Below are positions 46,676 to 57,218 of a DNA stretch of 64,000 bases, in pieces. Position 1 is the stretch's first letter. Every line of letters starts with the position of its first letter. A program made the position numbers and the translations under genes. The DNA comes from an uncultured Oscillospiraceae bacterium (GTDB lineage Bacteria > Bacillota > Clostridia > Oscillospirales > Oscillospiraceae), in contig CANQXG010000006.1 of NCBI GenBank assembly GCA_947627735.1, positions 1-64,000 on the forward strand. The letters run 5' to 3'. The notes beneath the pieces are model-generated. The model saw only the letters and a list, made by a program, of their open reading frames with translations. It had not been told where the DNA came from and did not search any database.

Positions 46676-47251
46676 ATGAAAAAATTCTTTGGGACGATCT
46701 TGACCGTCGCGGGGGCGTTCGCCTTTGGCTTTTTCTATCTGCTGACGGCGTATCATATCTACTTCAACAGCTATACGCCGGTCTATTATCTTATCATGTA
46801 CGGCGCGCTGGGCGTGGCCGGCGCGGTGGTGGCTGTCGTGGGCCGGCGGCTTTACAAGTCCAATGGGGAGGGTCGGAAGGCCAGGCAATTTTACGGGGTG
46901 CTGCTGTGCCTTATTGGCACAGGACTCATCGGCGAGGGGCTGTTCTGGGCGTACGTCTACAGCCCTTGGGAGATGTACCGATATGGCCAAGAAGTGGAGC
47001 TGCCCGCGGCCGCCATTCTGGCGGTGCTGGGGGGCGTGGTTGTCTTTCTGGGCACGCGTATGTGCCGCAAGGCCAAGGCATATCCGTCTTATCCAAGCGG
47101 GAAGACGGCGAAAAAGTCCAAACCGACTCCGCCGCCCGAACCGCCCAAACCGGCGGAACCCACGGCGGCGGTGTGTCCCGACTGCGGCAGGCGTTACCCC
47201 GTGAGCCAGGTGTACTGTGAGGCGTGCGGCGCGCTGCTGGAGAAGAAATAA
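46676..47251 (+). CDS. Membrane protein with C-terminal zinc ribbon (paralogue 1)
   Basis: 191 aa. About four membrane helices fill residues 1-130, followed by a Pro/Lys linker and a zinc ribbon C-x2-C-x10-C-x2-C (CPDCGRRYP...YCEAC) at the very end. No family is recognised for the membrane part. The N-terminus MKKFFGTILTVAG closely resembles paralogue 3. The ribbon should lie in the cytosol, where it could recruit another product of the operon. GAGAGGAG lies upstream, 16 bases after dynamin 3. Confidence 0.8.
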   Translation: MKKFFGTILTVAGAFAFGFFYLLTAYHIYFNSYTPVYYLIMYGALGVAGAVVAVVGRRLYKSNGEGRKARQFYGVLLCLIGTGLIGEGLFWAYVYSPWEMYRYGQEVELPAAAILAVLGGVVVFLGTRMCRKAKAYPSYPSGKTAKKSKPTPPPEPPKPAEPTAAVCPDCGRRYPVSQVYCEACGALLEKK

Positions 47252-47267
47252 GGAGGGCGGTGTTCTC

Positions 47268-47687
47268 ATGAAACAGTTTAAGGAAACTGTGATATTGATC
47301 CTGGTGGGCTATCTCTGCGTTGCCCTGATCGCATTCGGCTTCGCCGGCGTGTATATAATGGTCGATCTGGGCGGCGGGCCAGGCGTTGCCCTGGGGCTGA
47401 TGGGAATCCTTATGATCGGTCTGGGGATATTCCTGCTGATCACGTATTTCCGAAGCGAACGCTACAGAAACTATCGCGCGGAAGAAAAGAGACGGGCACA
47501 GGAGGCCAGGGAGAAGGCGAAGGCAAGAAAAGCGCGCCAGGCCTCCGCGCCGGCCAAACCGTACACGACGCCCGCGCCGGCTAAGCCGGCGGGACCCACG
47601 GCGGCGGTATGTCCCGACTGCGGCAGGCGCTATCCCCTGAACCAGGTATACTGTGAGGAGTGCGGCGCGCTGCTGGAGAAGAAATGA
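47268..47687 (+). CDS. Small membrane protein with C-terminal zinc ribbon (paralogue 2)
   Basis: 139 aa. Two membrane helices (about 7-28 and 40-60) are followed by a strongly basic/Ala linker (residues about 66-100) and the zinc ribbon CPDCGRRYPLNQVYCEEC. The ribbon is nearly the same as in the genes on both sides, but the membrane part is shorter and different. AGGAGGGCGG precedes the ATG, 16 bases after paralogue 1. The function is unknown; the context points to the dynamin operon. Confidence 0.8.
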   Translation: MKQFKETVILILVGYLCVALIAFGFAGVYIMVDLGGGPGVALGLMGILMIGLGIFLLITYFRSERYRNYRAEEKRRAQEAREKAKARKARQASAPAKPYTTPAPAKPAGPTAAVCPDCGRRYPLNQVYCEECGALLEKK

Positions 47688-47707
47688 TATAAACGGATGG
47701 TGCCATG

Positions 47708-48244
47708 ATGAAAAGATTTTTTGGAACGCTTTTGACCGTCGCGGGGGCGTGCATTTTCATCTTTTTCTTTCGAAGAACGGTGTACCGCATACATTACCAC
47801 GTGCCGGTTTATCTTTCCCTCATATGCGGCGCGGAGTGCCTGGCCGGGGCTGCGGCGGCCTTTGTGGGCCGGCGGCTCTATAAGGCCGATGGTGAGAGCC
47901 AAAAGGCCCAGATGTTTTACGGGGCGCTTCTTTGTCTCACGGGCGTCGGGTCCATGGTCATGACCCTGTACAGGGTGATCTCGTACAGCGGCGCACCGGT
48001 GGTGGAGCTCCCCGCGCCCGCCATCCTGGCGGTGCTGGGCGTGTGGGTGTGCTGTCGGGCGTATCGGGCCCGGAAGGCGGCGGCCCGGGAGACGATGGAC
48101 ACGTCCGAGCCGGTCCCTCCGTCGGAGCCGGAGCCGCCCAAGCCGGCGGGACCCACGGCGGCGGTTTGCCCGGACTGCGGCAGGCGCTATCCCCTGAACC
48201 AGGTGTACTGTGAGGAGTGCGGCGCACTGCTGGAAAAGAAATAA
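47708..48244 (+). CDS. Membrane protein with C-terminal zinc ribbon (paralogue 3)
   Basis: 178 aa. About four membrane helices are followed by a Glu/Pro linker and the zinc ribbon CPDCGRRYPLNQVYCEEC. The first residues MKRFFGTLLTVAG match paralogue 1, so these two share a common ancestor along their whole length. ATG 47708 is used because GGATGG lies 7 bases upstream; ATG 47705 is also in frame. HD-hydrolase gene follows after 12 bases. Confidence 0.78.
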   Translation: MKRFFGTLLTVAGACIFIFFFRRTVYRIHYHVPVYLSLICGAECLAGAAAAFVGRRLYKADGESQKAQMFYGALLCLTGVGSMVMTLYRVISYSGAPVVELPAPAILAVLGVWVCCRAYRARKAAARETMDTSEPVPPSEPEPPKPAGPTAAVCPDCGRRYPLNQVYCEECGALLEKK

Positions 48245-48256
48245 CAGGAGGGGAGT

Positions 48257-48910
48257 ATGGAGGGCATGAAAAAGACGGTTTTCGACCCGGACAAGATGTA
48301 TACCTACCTGCGGGGCTTCGCCTCCGGCGCGGGGATGGGCCAGACCCTGAAGGCCCTGTCCTTCGCCCGGGAAAAGCACGCCGGCCAGATGCGCAAGAGC
48401 GGCGAACCTTACATCGTCCACCCGCTGACCATGGCCTGCGACGCCGTGAGCATCGGCATCCGGGAGGATAGGGTCATCGCGGCCATACTGCTGCACGACG
48501 TGTGCGAGGACTGCGGCGTGCCGCTTTCAGAGCTGCCCGTGGACGACACGGTGCGCCATGCGGTGGACCTCGTCACCTTCCGGGTCATGGAGGGGGAGAC
48601 GAAAGATACGGCCAGGACCCGGTACTACAACATGATCCTCCAGAGCCGGGAGGCCACCCTCACAAAGCTGGTGGACCGGTGCCACAACGTGTCCAGCATG
48701 GCGGGGACCTTCTCGGAGGAGAAGCTGCTGGCCTACATAGACGAGACCAGGCGGTACGTCCTGCCCCTGCTGCGGAAGGCCAAGACCGCCTACCCCGAGG
48801 ACGCGGACGTGCTGTTCATCCTCAAGTACCACATCGTCAGTGTGGTGGATTCCCTGGACGCCGCCATGCAGGTCTACCGGCCCCACGCCGGCAGCACACT
48901 GTCCGACTGA
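48257..48910 (+). CDS. Stand-alone SpoT/RSH-type HD hydrolase
   Basis: 217 aa. It matches the hydrolase half of RelA/Spo[19 protein letters not shown] (near 43), the HD motif LLHDVCED (near 80) and KLVDRCHNV (near 135) are all in the RSH order. There is no synthetase, TGS or ACT domain, so it resembles a small alarmone hydrolase that cleaves (p)ppGpp or a related nucleotide. AGGAGGGGAG precedes the ATG. Placement in the dynamin operon is unexpected and suggests control of a nucleotide signal made elsewhere, or an antitoxin-like task. The substrate is inferred from family only. Confidence 0.85.
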   Translation: MEGMKKTVFDPDKMYTYLRGFASGAGMGQTLKALSFAREKHAGQMRKSGEPYIVHPLTMACDAVSIGIREDRVIAAILLHDVCEDCGVPLSELPVDDTVRHAVDLVTFRVMEGETKDTARTRYYNMILQSREATLTKLVDRCHNVSSMAGTFSEEKLLAYIDETRRYVLPLLRKAKTAYPEDADVLFILKYHIVSVVDSLDAAMQVYRPHAGSTLSD

Positions 48911-48929
48911 AGCGGGTGGAGGATAGAGC

Positions 48930-49415
48930 ATGGACCTGACGGAGAACGTGATAGACATCTACTCCAAGGGGGAATATCCCTCCTCGGCGCTGTCCAATTT
49001 CGCGGAGCACCATTTCACCCTGGACGGCGTCCCCTGCGGGTCGATGGAGGGCTTCCTCCAGTCATTGAAATACCGGGAGCCGTCCGAGCAGGCCCGTGTC
49101 TGCTCCCTGGTGGGAAAACAGGCAAAGCGGGCCGGGGAGAAGAAACACCTCTGGAAACTGATAAGGACGGTCTGGTGGCGTGGAAAGGCCTATGGGCTAT
49201 TCTCTGATGAACTGCAAATGCTGATCGACCGCGCCTATCATGAGATGTATGAACAGAGTCCCTCTTTCCGGCAAGCGCTGGCGGACGCCGGGGAGAAGAA
49301 GCTGGTGCACACCATGGGCAAAAAGGACATGAGGGAAACCATCCTCACGGAGTATCAGTTCGTGCGGCGGCTGGAGCAGCTGCGGGCATCGGCGCAGGGC
49401 GCTGAAAAACAGTGA
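48930..49415 (+). CDS. NADAR-family protein (YbiA-like; predicted ADP-ribose N-glycosidase)
   Basis: 161 aa. The N-terminal block SALSNFAEHHF and the SMEGFLQSLKYREP helix with its conserved Glu mark the NADAR/YbiA superfamily, as do KRAGEKKHLWK and LVHTMGKKD. Characterised NADAR proteins remove ADP-ribose from guanine in DNA or act on riboflavin-pathway intermediates; the gene order here favours a stress or defence role. GGAGGATAGAGC precedes the ATG. It is the last gene of the operon, closed by a strong terminator. Confidence 0.8.
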   Translation: MDLTENVIDIYSKGEYPSSALSNFAEHHFTLDGVPCGSMEGFLQSLKYREPSEQARVCSLVGKQAKRAGEKKHLWKLIRTVWWRGKAYGLFSDELQMLIDRAYHEMYEQSPSFRQALADAGEKKLVHTMGKKDMRETILTEYQFVRRLEQLRASAQGAEKQ

Positions 49416-49439
49416 CCCGGGCAGAGCGGAACTGAAAAT

Positions 49440-49480
49440 GCGAAAGACGGCATGACCTCAAAGGTCATGCCGTCTTTCGC
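49440..49480. terminator. Strong bidirectional hairpin
   Basis: An 18-bp perfect stem (49440-49457 with 49463-49480, loop TCAAA) lies between the NADAR gene and the convergent methyltransferase gene. The AAAG and CTTT near its base give short A/T tracts on both sides. Confidence 0.85.
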
Positions 49481-49503
49481 GGAAAATGGTTGTTATCGAT
49501 ATC

Positions 49504-50319
49504 TCAGCGGCGGCGGAGCTGCCAGAAGGCCACCGCGCCGGCGGCGGCCACGTTCAGACTGTCCACGCCGTTGGCCATGGGGATGCGGGCGGTGTAGTCG
49601 CAGGCGGCGATGGCGGCGGGGGACAGGCCGTCACCCTCCGTGCCCAGCACGGCTGCCAGCTTGGGAAGGCCGGCCAGGACGGGGTCGTCTATGTCCAGCG
49701 CTCGCTCGTCCAGGGCCAGGGCCACCGTGGCGAAGCCATGCTCCCGCAGCCGGGCCATGCCGCCCGCGGGCCAGTCGTCCAGCACCGCCCAGGGCACCTG
49801 CAGCACCGTGCCCATGCTCACCCGCACCGACCGGCGGCTCAGGGGATCGCAGCAGTCGGGGGACAGGAGCACCCCGTCCATCCCCAGTCCAGCCGCCGAG
49901 CGGAAGATGGCCCCCATGTTGGTGGTGTCCGTGATGGCCTCCAGCACCGCCAGCCGCGTCGCACCATCCATCACGGACCCCGGGTCCCGGGGCGCGGGCC
50001 GGGCCATGGCGCACAGGATGCCCCGATTCACCGTGTAGCCGGTGATGGAGCGGAGCACCTCCCGGGAGGCGGTGTACACCGGCACGTCCCCGCACCGCTC
50101 CGCCAGGGCGGCCCCCTGGCCCCGGAGGTGGCGCTCCTCCATCAGCAGGCTCACGGGCTTGCAGCCGGCCCGGAGGGCCACGTCGATGGCCTTGACGCTC
50201 TCGGCGATGAAAACGCCCTTCTCCGGCTCCAGGCGGCTGCGCAGCTGGGCCTGGGTCAGCCGGGCGTATACGTCCAGCTCCGGCGCGCCGATATCGGTTA
50301 TGGTCACGATACGGGCCAT
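49504..50319 (-). CDS. TrmH/SpoU-family RNA 2'-O-methyltransferase
   Basis: 271 aa. An N-terminal substrate-binding domain (about 1-100) precedes the SPOUT knot: TNMGAIFRSAAGLG (motif 1), LGTEGDGLS (motif 2) and IPMANGVDSLNVAAAGAVAFW (motif 3), binding S-adenosylmethionine in the knot. It would methylate a ribose of rRNA or tRNA; the exact site is not clear. GGAGGAG precedes the ATG on the minus strand. It lies 18 bases after the alpha/beta hydrolase gene and shares its operon. Confidence 0.9.
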   Translation of the reverse strand: MARIVTITDIGAPELDVYARLTQAQLRSRLEPEKGVFIAESVKAIDVALRAGCKPVSLLMEERHLRGQGAALAERCGDVPVYTASREVLRSITGYTVNRGILCAMARPAPRDPGSVMDGATRLAVLEAITDTTNMGAIFRSAAGLGMDGVLLSPDCCDPLSRRSVRVSMGTVLQVPWAVLDDWPAGGMARLREHGFATVALALDERALDIDDPVLAGLPKLAAVLGTEGDGLSPAAIAACDYTARIPMANGVDSLNVAAAGAVAFWQLRRR

Positions 50320-50337
50320 GGCGGCTCCTCCTGCGTT

Positions 50338-51267
50338 TTACAGCAGCTTTTCCAGCCAGGCCAGCACGTCGGCCCAGACCGTGTCCTTGTCCAGCTCGTT
50401 GAGCACCTCGTGGCGGCAGCCGGGATAGAGTTTCACGGTCACGTCCTCCATCCCCGCCTTTTGGAAGGCGGCGGCCACCTTCTCCACGCCCTTGCCCCAG
50501 GCGCCCACCGGGTCGGCGGAACCGGCGATGAACAGCACCGGCATGGACTTGTCCATCAGCGCCATATGGTCCGCCCGGCCGATGATGGCCAGGCCCTCCA
50601 TCATGTCCCGCATCAGCCCTGCCGTGGCGGTGAAGCCGCACAGGGGATCGGCGTCGTAGGCCCGGATCACCGCCTCGTCCCGGCAGATCCAGTCGTTGGC
50701 GCCGATGGGATTTTCGATGCCCTTCAGATAGCCGCCGAAGGCCATTTTCTGCAGCATGGGGCTGCGGTACTTGCTGCCCTTGGACTTGATCTCACGGCCG
50801 GCCAGCAGCTTTCCCGCGGCGCAGACGGCGGCGGGCTGGGCGCCGGTGCCGGACAGGACGCACCCGTCGTGGTCGCCGGGGTGCCAGCCGAGATAGGTAC
50901 GGGCGATGAAGCTGCCCATGCTGTGGCCGAACAGCACCAGCGGCACCGCCGGGAACTGCTCTTTGAGAAGGTCACACAGGGTCTTTTCATCCTCTACCAG
51001 ATACTTCCAGCCGTCTTTTTCGCCGAACCAGCCCAGCTCCGTGTCGTCGCGGATGCTCTCCCCGTGGCCCAGGTGATCGTCCCCGGTCACGGCGATGCCG
51101 TGCTGGGCGAGATATGTGGCGAAGGCGTCATAGCGGCGGATGTGCTCCGCCACGCCGTGGACCAGCTGCACGGCCATGCGCACGTCGCCCTCCGGCAGCC
51201 ACTGGCGGCAGTGGATGGCGTGGACGCCGTCGGCGGAGGGAAAGGTAAAATCGCGTATCTTCACCAT
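50338..51267 (-). CDS. Alpha/beta hydrolase, monoacylglycerol-lipase-like
   Basis: 309 aa. Nucleophile S116 in FGHSMGS, a likely Asp in FIAGSADPVG and a His in GCRHEVLNE form the triad. DDHLGHGES with an oxyanion-side VHGVAEH fits the serine hydrolase group Hydrolase_4 (lysophospholipase/monoacylglycerol lipase). No signal peptide. GAGGGCAC lies before the ATG, and a promoter TTGACG-17-TAAAAT is on the minus strand. It is divergent from glpK; release of glycerol from glycerides would feed glycerol kinase, but this is only suggestive. Confidence 0.88.
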   Translation of the reverse strand: MVKIRDFTFPSADGVHAIHCRQWLPEGDVRMAVQLVHGVAEHIRRYDAFATYLAQHGIAVTGDDHLGHGESIRDDTELGWFGEKDGWKYLVEDEKTLCDLLKEQFPAVPLVLFGHSMGSFIARTYLGWHPGDHDGCVLSGTGAQPAAVCAAGKLLAGREIKSKGSKYRSPMLQKMAFGGYLKGIENPIGANDWICRDEAVIRAYDADPLCGFTATAGLMRDMMEGLAIIGRADHMALMDKSMPVLFIAGSADPVGAWGKGVEKVAAAFQKAGMEDVTVKLYPGCRHEVLNELDKDTVWADVLAWLEKLL

Positions 51268-51322
51268 GGAAATGTGCCCTCCTGTATGCTATAATGATGT
51301 AAAAACATAGTTTTATAACACA

Positions 51323-51351
51323 TATTTTACACGCGCCGCGCCCATTCGTCA
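51323..51351 (-). promoter_or_regulatory. Promoter for the hydrolase/methyltransferase pair
   Basis: Minus strand: TTGACG (51346-51351), 17-base spacer, TAAAAT (51323-51328). It sits inside the short gap shared with glpK, whose own promoter could not be assigned. Confidence 0.65.
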
Positions 51352-51367
51352 ATGAGGAGGGACAAGC

Positions 51368-52867
<1,500 letters not shown>

Positions 52868-52868
52868 T

Positions 52869-54239
52869 ATGAGGACCCAAGCGCATCATTCCAATCAGAT
52901 AGACATGCTCCATGGCCCCCTTTTGGGGAAGATATTGCTGTTCGCGCTGCCTCTGGCGGCCAGCAGCATATTGCAGCAGCTTTTCAACTCGGCGGATGTG
53001 GCGGTGGCCGGGCGCTTCGCCGGCTATCAGGCCCAGGCCGCCGTGGGGGTGAACAGCCCTGTCATCAACCTGCTCATCAACCTCTTCGTGGGCCTGTCCG
53101 TGGGCGGGAACGTGGTCATCGCCAACTTCATTGGCCAGCGGAAGGACAGGGAGATACAGGACGCGGTCCACACCGTCATCACCCTGGCGCTCATCAGCGG
53201 CGCGTTCCTGCTCTGTCTGGGGCAGGTGGCCGCCCGGCCCATCCTGACCGTCATGGGCACGCCGGAGGACGTGCTGGACCTGTCGGTGCTGTACCTGCGC
53301 ATCTACTTTCTGGGCATGCCCTTCATTATGGTCTACAACTTCGGCTCGGCGATCCTGCGCAGCGTGGGGGATACCAGAAGGCCGCTGTACTGTCTGACCC
53401 TGGCGGGCATCATCAACGTGTGCCTCAACCTGCTGTTCGTGATCGGATTCCACCGGAGCGCCGACGGCGTGGCCATCGCCACGGTGCTCTCGAACGGCGT
53501 CAGCTCGGGGCTGGTCATCTTCTTCCTGCTGCGGGAGGATGAGGAGATACGGCTCTACCCCAAAAAGCTGCGGATGAACAGGGACATCCTCGCCCGGGTG
53601 GTGCGCGTCGGCGTGCCGGCGGGCATCCAGGGCATGGTGTTCTCCCTTTCCAATGTGTGCATCCAGTCCGCCATCAACTCCTTCGGCTCCGACGCCATGG
53701 CCGGCTCCGCAGCGGCCCAGAATTTCGAGTCCTTCACCTTCTTTGTGACCAATTCCTTCAACCAGGCCACCGTCACCTTCGTGAGCCAAAACTACGGCGC
53801 ACACCAGTTCGACCGGTGCAAAAAGGTGCTGCGGCTGAGCCTGACGGCGGGCTTTCTGTGTACCGGCGCCATGTGCGCCGCGTTCGTCCTGGGCCGGAAC
53901 ACCGTTATACGGGTGTTCACCGTGGAGCCGGCGGTCGTCGACTACGCCCTCATCCGCATGACCCACATCGCCACGTTCGCGTGGCTGGCGGTATTCTATG
54001 AGGTCCCGGGCGCGGCCCTGCGCGGGGTGGGCTACTCTCTGACGCCCGCCATCATCACTGTGTTCGGCTCCTGCATCTTGCGGCTCATATGGGTGTTCGT
54101 GCTGTTTCCCAATACCGACTCCTTCGGCCGGCTCATGTACGTCTATCCCATCACCTGGCTGGTGACCAGCGTCATGATGTTCACCGCCTATTTCTACCTC
54201 CGCAAGAAGGTGTATCACAAGGACGCATTAAGCCGGTAA
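52869..54239 (+). CDS. MATE family efflux transporter
   Basis: 456 aa with about 12 membrane helices in two homologous halves. The N-terminal GPLLGKILLFALPLAASSILQQ and the repeated NSADVAVAGRF are typical of the multidrug and toxin extrusion family (DinF/NorM side). MATE proteins export drugs or metabolites by sodium or proton antiport; the substrate here is unknown. It begins 1 base after glpK, so it is read with it, with only a weak ribosome site. It ends at a clear hairpin. Confidence 0.9.
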   Translation: MRTQAHHSNQIDMLHGPLLGKILLFALPLAASSILQQLFNSADVAVAGRFAGYQAQAAVGVNSPVINLLINLFVGLSVGGNVVIANFIGQRKDREIQDAVHTVITLALISGAFLLCLGQVAARPILTVMGTPEDVLDLSVLYLRIYFLGMPFIMVYNFGSAILRSVGDTRRPLYCLTLAGIINVCLNLLFVIGFHRSADGVAIATVLSNGVSSGLVIFFLLREDEEIRLYPKKLRMNRDILARVVRVGVPAGIQGMVFSLSNVCIQSAINSFGSDAMAGSAAAQNFESFTFFVTNSFNQATVTFVSQNYGAHQFDRCKKVLRLSLTAGFLCTGAMCAAFVLGRNTVIRVFTVEPAVVDYALIRMTHIATFAWLAVFYEVPGAALRGVGYSLTPAIITVFGSCILRLIWVFVLFPNTDSFGRLMYVYPITWLVTSVMMFTAYFYLRKKVYHKDALSR

Positions 54240-54267
54240 CATTCGTCCAGCCTCGAGGAAATGTGAA

Positions 54268-54293
54268 CGTCCCCGTCCAAATGGACGGGGACG
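54268..54293. terminator. Bidirectional hairpin between MATE and gdhA
   Basis: CGTCCCCGTCC (54268-54278) and GGACGGGGACG (54283-54293) form an 11-bp stem with loop AAAT. CTTT follows on the plus strand. It lies between convergent stops. Confidence 0.7.
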
Positions 54294-54320
54294 CTTTGCG
54301 CTGCAGCGGTATGATACTGT

Positions 54321-55737
<1,417 letters not shown>

Positions 55738-55879
55738 GCCGGGCGCATCCATTTTCCGGGAAAAATGATAGGCTTGTGCAGACTGCCGCATCGTCGCATC
55801 CTTCACATACCGAAAGACTCTTTTGTCGAATCAGGACGACCAGGCCGCGCATAGTCTGCATGGGGAGGTGATGGCGGCT

Positions 55880-56566
55880 ATGCTGTCGGCCACGTTCATG
55901 CTGCTTCTGTCCAGCGCGCTGCTGATGCTGCGGCTGGGGGACAATGGCTCGTCTTTTCCCAGGCCGCTGAAGGCCGAGGAGGAGAGGGAATACGTCCGCC
56001 GGGCCATGGAGGGGGATCTGCAGGCCCGCAACGAGCTGATCGAGCACAATCTGCGTTTGGTGATGCACATCATCAAGAAGTACTATACCACCGCCGCCGA
56101 CGCGGAGGACCTGGTGTCCATCGGCACCATCGGACTGATAAAGGGCGTGTCCACCTACCGCCCGGACAAAGGGGTGCGCCTGGCCACCTACGCCTCCAAG
56201 TGCATAGAAAACGAGATCCTCATGCACTTTCGGGGCCAGAAGAAGTCCGCCGGGGACGTGTCCCTGTCCGAGGCCCTGGACACGGACGGGGAGGGGGACG
56301 GGCCGGCGCTGCTGGACACCATCTCCACGGACCCGGATATATTGGAGGAGCTGAGCCGCCGGGAGGCGGTGCAGCAGGTCCGTCAGGCGGTGGACCAGGT
56401 CCTGGAGGGCCGGGAGGCCCAGGTCATCCGCCTGCGCTACGGCCTGGACGGAAAGCCGCCCATGCCCCAGCGGGAGGTGGCCGCCCTTATCGGCATCAGC
56501 CGGTCCTACGTATCGCGCATCGAGAAGAGGGCGCTGGAGAGGCTGCGGGAGCACCTGCAGGAGTGA
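55880..56566 (+). CDS. sigK: Sporulation RNA polymerase sigma factor, sigma-K type
   Basis: 228 aa. A hydrophobic leader (about 4-16, like the pro-sigma-K prosequence) is followed by FPRPLKAEEEREY, region 2 (EHNLRLVMHIIKKYY, VSIGTIGLIKGVSTYRPDKGVRLATYASKCIENEILM) and region 4 HTH (QREVAALIGISRSYVSRIEKRAL). Sigma-K drives late mother-cell genes during sporulation. Starts at GTG 55868, ATG 55871 and ATG 55880 are in frame; 55880 leaves the best distance (11 bases) from GGAGG. The gene is not interrupted by a skin element. This marks the organism as a probable spore former. Confidence 0.92.
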   Translation: MLSATFMLLLSSALLMLRLGDNGSSFPRPLKAEEEREYVRRAMEGDLQARNELIEHNLRLVMHIIKKYYTTAADAEDLVSIGTIGLIKGVSTYRPDKGVRLATYASKCIENEILMHFRGQKKSAGDVSLSEALDTDGEGDGPALLDTISTDPDILEELSRREAVQQVRQAVDQVLEGREAQVIRLRYGLDGKPPMPQREVAALIGISRSYVSRIEKRALERLREHLQE

Positions 56567-56634
56567 ATACGACAAAATGTGGTGGTGCCGGGTCTTCCGG
56601 GACCGCAAAACATGGCCGGACGGCGAAAAAGTAC

Positions 56635-56663
56635 TTGATTTATGCAGGGTTCTATGGTATATT
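56635..56663 (+). promoter_or_regulatory. Promoter for the rimP-nusA-infB operon
   Basis: TTGATT (56635-56640), 17-base spacer, TATATT (56658-56663). It starts a leader of roughly 80-85 bases before rimP. Confidence 0.7.
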
Positions 56664-56688
56664 CATTAAAGCAAATGTCCTATTCCTG

Positions 56689-56716
56689 GAGTGGGTACCG
56701 TCCCACTCTTTTTCTT
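56689..56716 (+). terminator. Intrinsic terminator in the rimP leader (attenuator)
   Basis: GAGTGGG (56689-56695), loop, CCCACTC (56702-56708) then TTTTTCTT. It lies between the promoter and rimP, about 37 bases before the start codon, so every transcript of the operon must pass it. Confidence 0.85.
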
Positions 56717-56752
56717 GAGTTAAAAGAATTTGTCAGAAATTGGAAAATCAAG

Positions 56753-57205
56753 ATGAATCGAATCGAAAAGACCGTGTGGGACCTGGCCGAGCCGGTGGTA
56801 AAACAGCAGGGACTGGAGCTTTGGGACGTGGAATATGTCACCGAGGGCGGCCAGCGGTACCTGCGGGTGTATCTGGACAGCCCCGACGGGGTGGACCTGG
56901 ACGCCTGCGAGCGCGTCAGCCGGGCCATGGACCCCATTCTGGACGAGGCGGACCCGGTGCCGGACAGCTATATATTCGAGGTCAGCTCCGCCGGATGCGA
57001 GCGGGCGCTGAAGCGCCCCGGGGACTTTGAACAGTTCATGGGCGCGCTGGTGGAGGTAAAGCTATACAGCGCCGCCGACGGCGCCAAGGTATGGACGGGC
57101 ACGCTCCTGGGCTATGACGGCGGGGACGTGATCATCGACGCCGGCGGGGAGAAACGGTTCACGAAAAAACAAATCGCCAGCGTGCGCCTGCACCTGGAAA
57201 TGTGA
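56753..57205 (+). CDS. rimP: Ribosome maturation factor RimP
   Basis: 150 aa, typical. It assists 30S subunit assembly. The DVEYVTEGGQRYLRVYLD and CERVSRAMDPILDE blocks plus VSSAGCERAL are family hallmarks, and the C-terminal SH3-like domain is present. The start has only a poor ribosome site in AT-rich DNA. It is the first gene of the long operon to ribF and is preceded by an attenuator-like terminator. Confidence 0.95.
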   Translation: MNRIEKTVWDLAEPVVKQQGLELWDVEYVTEGGQRYLRVYLDSPDGVDLDACERVSRAMDPILDEADPVPDSYIFEVSSAGCERALKRPGDFEQFMGALVEVKLYSAADGAKVWTGTLLGYDGGDVIIDAGGEKRFTKKQIASVRLHLEM

Positions 57206-57218
57206 CGGAGGACAGAAT

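Larger units (their letters stand above)
47159..48244 (+). repeat. Three direct repeats of about 93 bases encoding the same zinc ribbon
   Basis: Near-identical copies lie at 47159-47251, 47595-47687 and 48152-48244, each at the 3' end of one of three consecutive genes and each ending in the same ALLEKK-stop. The copies differ by only a few bases, far less than the membrane parts of the genes, which suggests recent duplication or ongoing gene conversion. Confidence 0.9.

Noticed and set aside
51290..51318. TATAAT/TATAAC as a glpK promoter
   Set aside because: Neither has a -35 box at proper distance on the plus strand.
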